Positions 4,311 to 6,901 of a DNA stretch of 6,901 nt are shown in pieces; within the stretch, counting starts at the first letter, position 1; each line of letters begins with the position of its first letter. The notes below the pieces were generated by a model, which had not been told where the DNA came from, ran no database searches, and saw nothing but the letters and a program-made list of their open reading frames with translations. A program made the position numbers and the translations under genes. Origin of the DNA: an uncultured Actinomycetes bacterium (lineage in GTDB: Bacteria; Actinomycetota; Thermoleophilia; Solirubrobacterales; Solirubrobacteraceae); assembly GCA_937888775.1 (NCBI GenBank), contig CALAQT010000247.1:1-6901 (forward strand), given 5' to 3'.

Positions 4311-6249
4311 GCAGCTCGTGGTCGTGGGCTGGCAGCTGCAGCGCGGCGGCGTGCGGCAGCAGGCCGGGTGGCTGTGATGCGAGATGTGGGCTAGGGCGCC
4401 CGAGCCCGTACCCTTGGCCGCCCTGGATGATGCGGTCGGGCCGTAGGTCCTCGTCGTCGATCTGGCCGAGGAAGTCGAGGGTTTCCTGGTCCTCGATGCC
4501 TTCGGCGATCACGAACGAGCCGGTCTGCCGGGCGTAGGTCGCCATCGCCATCAGCACCGCGCGGGCGTTGCGCTCGATGGTGGCTGCGCTGACGATGCTG
4601 CGATCAATCTTGACGAAGTCGGCACCGACCTTGCGGAGCATCTCGAGGCCCGAGTTGCCTGTCCCGACGTCGTCGAGCGCGAGCTTGAAGCCTTGATCGC
4701 GCAGACGCGAGAGTGACTTGACGATCGACGTGCTGCGTCCGGCGAAGCGTTCGGTGACCTCGACCACCACGTGCTCGGGCGTCAGCGCAGAGCGTTCGAT
4801 GAGCTCGCGGAACCAGTCGTTGCCGTCGGCGTCGATGTCGAGTGTCTGGGGTGAGAGGTTCAAGAACAGCAGCGTGTTGTGGGGGAGTTCGGGGGCGACG
4901 TGAGTAAGGGCACTCTGGACGCAGAGCACGTCGAGTTCGTGCATGTGTCCGATCTGCTCGGCGAGGTCGAAGATCTCGGCGTGACTCGAGAACCCGTACT
5001 TGGGGTCGGGTCGCATGAGCGCTTCGACGCCGAGCAGGGTCTGCGAGTCGAGATTCCAGATCGGCTGCAGCACGGTCCGCAGCCCGCTTTCGTCGATCAA
5101 CCGCCGCACAGCATCCGTCTTCTCTGAGGTCGTGATGATCACGCGGTCGCGGATGTCGTCAAACGCCACGACGCGGTGCCCGCCGCCACGTTTGGCCTCA
5201 TGCAGCGCGGCGTTAGCCTCGGCACGCAGCAGGTCGCCGGACTCGCCGACTCGCAGATCGCAGACGCCGATGCTGACCATCGCCTGCGAGTCGGTCAGCT
5301 TGCGGCTGAGCCGCCGCGCGAAGCTCGCGCCGCCTAGCGCGTCGATGCGCGGCAATAGCATCGCGAACTCGTCCCCTCCCAGCCGGTAGGCACGATCCTC
5401 GATCCTTCCCGCCACCAGGATGGCTGCGACGCGCTTGAGGATTGCGTCGCCGTGAGCAGTGCCGTGGCGGTCGTTGAGAAGCTTGAAGTCGTCAACATCG
5501 AGGACGGCGAGCCCGAGATGCGCGTCGGGGCGCTTTGCGGACGAGATGGCCACCGTGAGATCGTCCTGGAAGGCGCGGTGGTTGGGCATGTCAGTCAGTC
5601 CGTCGCGCATCCCGCGGACGAGCGCGTAGCGGTGGCTGCGCACCAGCGAGCGGCCCCCGACGAGGTAGAACACGAGCGCGCCAACGATCAACGCCAGTAG
5701 CCCGACCAGTGCCAGCGTCCCTCGCAGGGACACGAGCTCCGAGTCCAGGAACCGGTGGTCGTAGCCGACCTCAAGCGCATAACGGCCGTTCGGAAGCTGG
5801 AGTGGAACGACGAACTCAAAGTCCTTCGGATTGCGCCTCGGGTCGGCCTCGCGCCCTGCGTAGGTCGTTCCGTGCAGCAGCGCCGCAACGATCCTTGGGT
5901 CAGAGTCCTTGACCCCGATCCCCCCGTTGACGGTCCCGGAAGCCATGACCGTATGGCTCTGATCGACGAGAACCGCCTCCAGCACTCCTGAGCGATGACC
6001 GACCGCGTCCAGCAGCCGGTCGATCTGCGACAGTGCGAGCGCGGTCGATCGCGATGTTCGACCGATCGCTTCGAAACCCTGGACGTCGGCATGCACGATG
6101 CTCGCATAGCTCGCATAGCTCGCAGTCTGCTGCTGGCGCAGCTGGCGCGCCATCAACACGTAGCCGATTCCACCGACCACCACAAGCGTGATCGCCAACG
6201 CCAGCCCCAGCCGCGCGCCGAATCCCAATGCGGAATGTCGAGCCCGCAA
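4285..6249 (-). CDS. Membrane-bound GGDEF-EAL cyclic-di-GMP diguanylate cyclase/phosphodiesterase
   Basis: This 654-residue protein should make and/or degrade cyclic di-GMP at the inner face of the membrane in response to an external signal. A first membrane segment (about 11-34) and a second (about 176-198) bracket an extracytoplasmic sensor-like region of about 140 residues. The GGDEF domain (about 207-365) has DGLTDMPNHRAF, DVDDFKLLND, the inhibitory I-site R282-I-E-D285 and an intact GGDEF at 291-295. The EAL domain (about 380-620) has E409-A-L, N464, E497 (EVTER), D526-D527 (DDVGTG), K547 (KIDR), E583 (AEGIED) and Q612 (QGYGLGRP), so both activities look possible. The start is TTG 6249, directly after an in-frame TGA, without a clear ribosome binding site. 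The GTG/TTG codons further inside would cut into the first membrane segment. Confidence 0.95.
   Translation of the reverse strand: MRARHSALGFGARLGLALAITLVVVGGIGYVLMARQLRQQQTASYASYASIVHADVQGFEAIGRTSRSTALALSQIDRLLDAVGHRSGVLEAVLVDQSHTVMASGTVNGGIGVKDSDPRIVAALLHGTTYAGREADPRRNPKDFEFVVPLQLPNGRYALEVGYDHRFLDSELVSLRGTLALVGLLALIVGALVFYLVGGRSLVRSHRYALVRGMRDGLTDMPNHRAFQDDLTVAISSAKRPDAHLGLAVLDVDDFKLLNDRHGTAHGDAILKRVAAILVAGRIEDRAYRLGGDEFAMLLPRIDALGGASFARRLSRKLTDSQAMVSIGVCDLRVGESGDLLRAEANAALHEAKRGGGHRVVAFDDIRDRVIITTSEKTDAVRRLIDESGLRTVLQPIWNLDSQTLLGVEALMRPDPKYGFSSHAEIFDLAEQIGHMHELDVLCVQSALTHVAPELPHNTLLFLNLSPQTLDIDADGNDWFRELIERSALTPEHVVVEVTERFAGRSTSIVKSLSRLRDQGFKLALDDVGTGNSGLEMLRKVGADFVKIDRSIVSAATIERNARAVLMAMATYARQTGSFVIAEGIEDQETLDFLGQIDDEDLRPDRIIQGGQGYGLGRPSPHLASQPPGLLPHAAALQLPAHDHELLNNAPIAA
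6100..6124 (-). repeat. 9-bp tandem repeat, 2.8 copies, in the GGDEF-EAL gene
   Basis: GCTCGCATA is repeated at 6100, 6109 and 6118 (last copy partial). On the coding strand it gives the peptide ASYASYAS just after the first membrane segment. The unit is a multiple of three, so copy-number change would lengthen or shorten the stalk without breaking the frame. Confidence 0.75.
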
Positions 6250-6310
6250 TCATGTCATAGGCGCGAATACTCGAGCTGCAGGACGCTGCGAACTAGAGAT
6301 CGGGGCCTAG

Positions 6311-6880
6311 GGCATCACTAGACCTATCGACGCCCTGACCCACGAACCTGAATACGTCGTTTGGCCGATGGACAGCACCCGAAGTCCGGCTCGGTCCCAC
6401 CAGGCAGGCAGCCCACCCTTCATCGGTCAGGGCGGAGCGCTGCTCGCGGCCACGGCCGAGCAGGGCCTCGGGGGCGTTGTCGCCAAGCGGCTGGACGCTC
6501 CCTACGCCGAGCGCCGGCGGAGCCGAGCGTGGGTAGAGCAGAACCATCGCCGCAAGCTGCTGGAGCTAACCGGCTGGCGCGAGCCTCCGAGGCGAGCTGC
6601 CGAGTTTCTGCTCGCCCGTCGCGGCGGGGATGGTGGCTTGCGGCCGGCAGGTAGCGCAGGCCCGGCCTGGATCCGACCCGTCGCGGGCTGTTGTTGGCCG
6701 CGCTCAAGCAACACGCGGTGCCGCAGAGGCCGAGGCGGCCGGGTGCGGTCGGCCGCTCCGGTGATCGAGGTGCTCGTTGACCTGCACGGCCGCAGCGACG
6801 GTGCTGCCCGCGATGCGGTGCTGCGCGAGATTTCGTGGCCCGATGACCCGCGGTTGGATTCGGTGCGGTCCGGGAGCTAA
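6311..6880 (+). pseudogene. Decayed C-terminal part of an ATP-dependent DNA ligase (LigC/LigD-ligase type)
   Basis: The translation around 6425-6620 follows the ligase pattern LLAATAEQGL-GVVAKRLDAPY...RRSRAW...HRRK...LTGWRE...EFLLARR...LRPAGSA, and 6740-6840 continues with GRVRSAAPVIEVLVDLHG and RDAVL. Between them the expected sequence (GLDPTRRGLLLAALKQHAVP) is in another frame at 6661-6729, so two compensating indels are needed. The motif IV glutamate (usually LEGVVAKR) is Gly at 6470-6472, and the two motif V lysines (usually WVKxK) are Glu and Asn at 6536-6538 and 6542-6544. The N-terminal part with the adenylated lysine (KxDG) is absent. Upstream of about 6410 the similarity fades. It is a remnant without ligase activity. 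Intact relatives seal nicks in repair or end joining. Confidence 0.75.
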
Positions 6881-6901
6881 GCCTGGTCGACGGGCGACGT
6901 G

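Larger units (their letters stand above)
1587..6901. mobile_element. Integrative element inserted at tRNA-Val, one end plus interior (right limit not seen)
   Basis: The tRNA 3' fragment marks one boundary, and 166 bp inside it begins an integrase gene with a repeat-rich region between. In tRNA-targeted integration the tRNA gene stays intact at one end and a 3' fragment is left at the other. The orientation here puts the element on the higher-coordinate side. No second copy of the fragment is seen to the right, so the element either continues past 6901 or has lost its other end. Which of the downstream genes belong to it is inference. Confidence 0.5.

Noticed and set aside
5900..6253. ATG-started frame just upstream of and overlapping the GGDEF-EAL start
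   Set aside because: Its ATG (6253) is nicely placed, but its frame gives Cys/Arg/Gly filler while the TTG frame gives a membrane segment followed by catalytic domains.

Overview
The window is GC-rich DNA (GC- and CG-ending codons dominate the real genes) with the look of a high-GC actinobacterium. The style of the helix-turn-helix gene at the left edge reminds me of the Solirubrobacterales/Thermoleophilia, but that placement is recollection and inference, not something the sequence proves.

Layout. (1) Positions 1-895, minus strand: a DNA-binding protein with two predicted winged-helix modules and a C-terminal tail of 22-residue repeats. The repeats are encoded by a 66-bp tandem DNA repeat that itself carries inverted arms. 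The gene runs off the left edge, so it has no stop codon in the window. (2) 896-1586: mostly non-coding, with a promoter-like box and a terminator-like hairpin that could bracket a small RNA. (3) 1587-1634: the 3' part of a tRNA-Val(TAC) gene on the minus strand, positions 26-73 of the tRNA, without its 5' half. (4) 1641-1800: four copies of TGATGCCCAA leading into (5) a complete tyrosine-recombinase integrase at 1801-3165, plus strand. Together 3-5 read as one end of an integrative element inserted at the 3' end of tRNA-Val, with the element to the right of 1634 and older chromosome to the left of 1587. An intact tRNA-Val is predicted at the far end, beyond this window.

(6) 3166-4205 holds no recognisable gene but is dense in repeats: a duplicated block of about 100 bp, dispersed TTATGTGAGG and AAGCGATCG motifs, and a 405-bp segment bounded by perfect 11-bp inverted repeats and flanked by a 10-bp direct repeat, resembling a small non-autonomous element. 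(7) 4285-6249, minus strand: a membrane-anchored GGDEF-EAL protein of cyclic-di-GMP signalling with both catalytic signatures and the I-site intact. (8) 6311-6880, plus strand: a decayed C-terminal part of an ATP-dependent DNA ligase, with lost catalytic residues and two compensating frameshifts.

How it fits together: the integrase and tRNA fragment explain how the right part arrived. The repeat field and ligase remnant suggest a much-rearranged accessory region. The c-di-GMP gene is the only clearly functional cargo-like gene, though whether it belongs to the element or to the host cannot be decided here.
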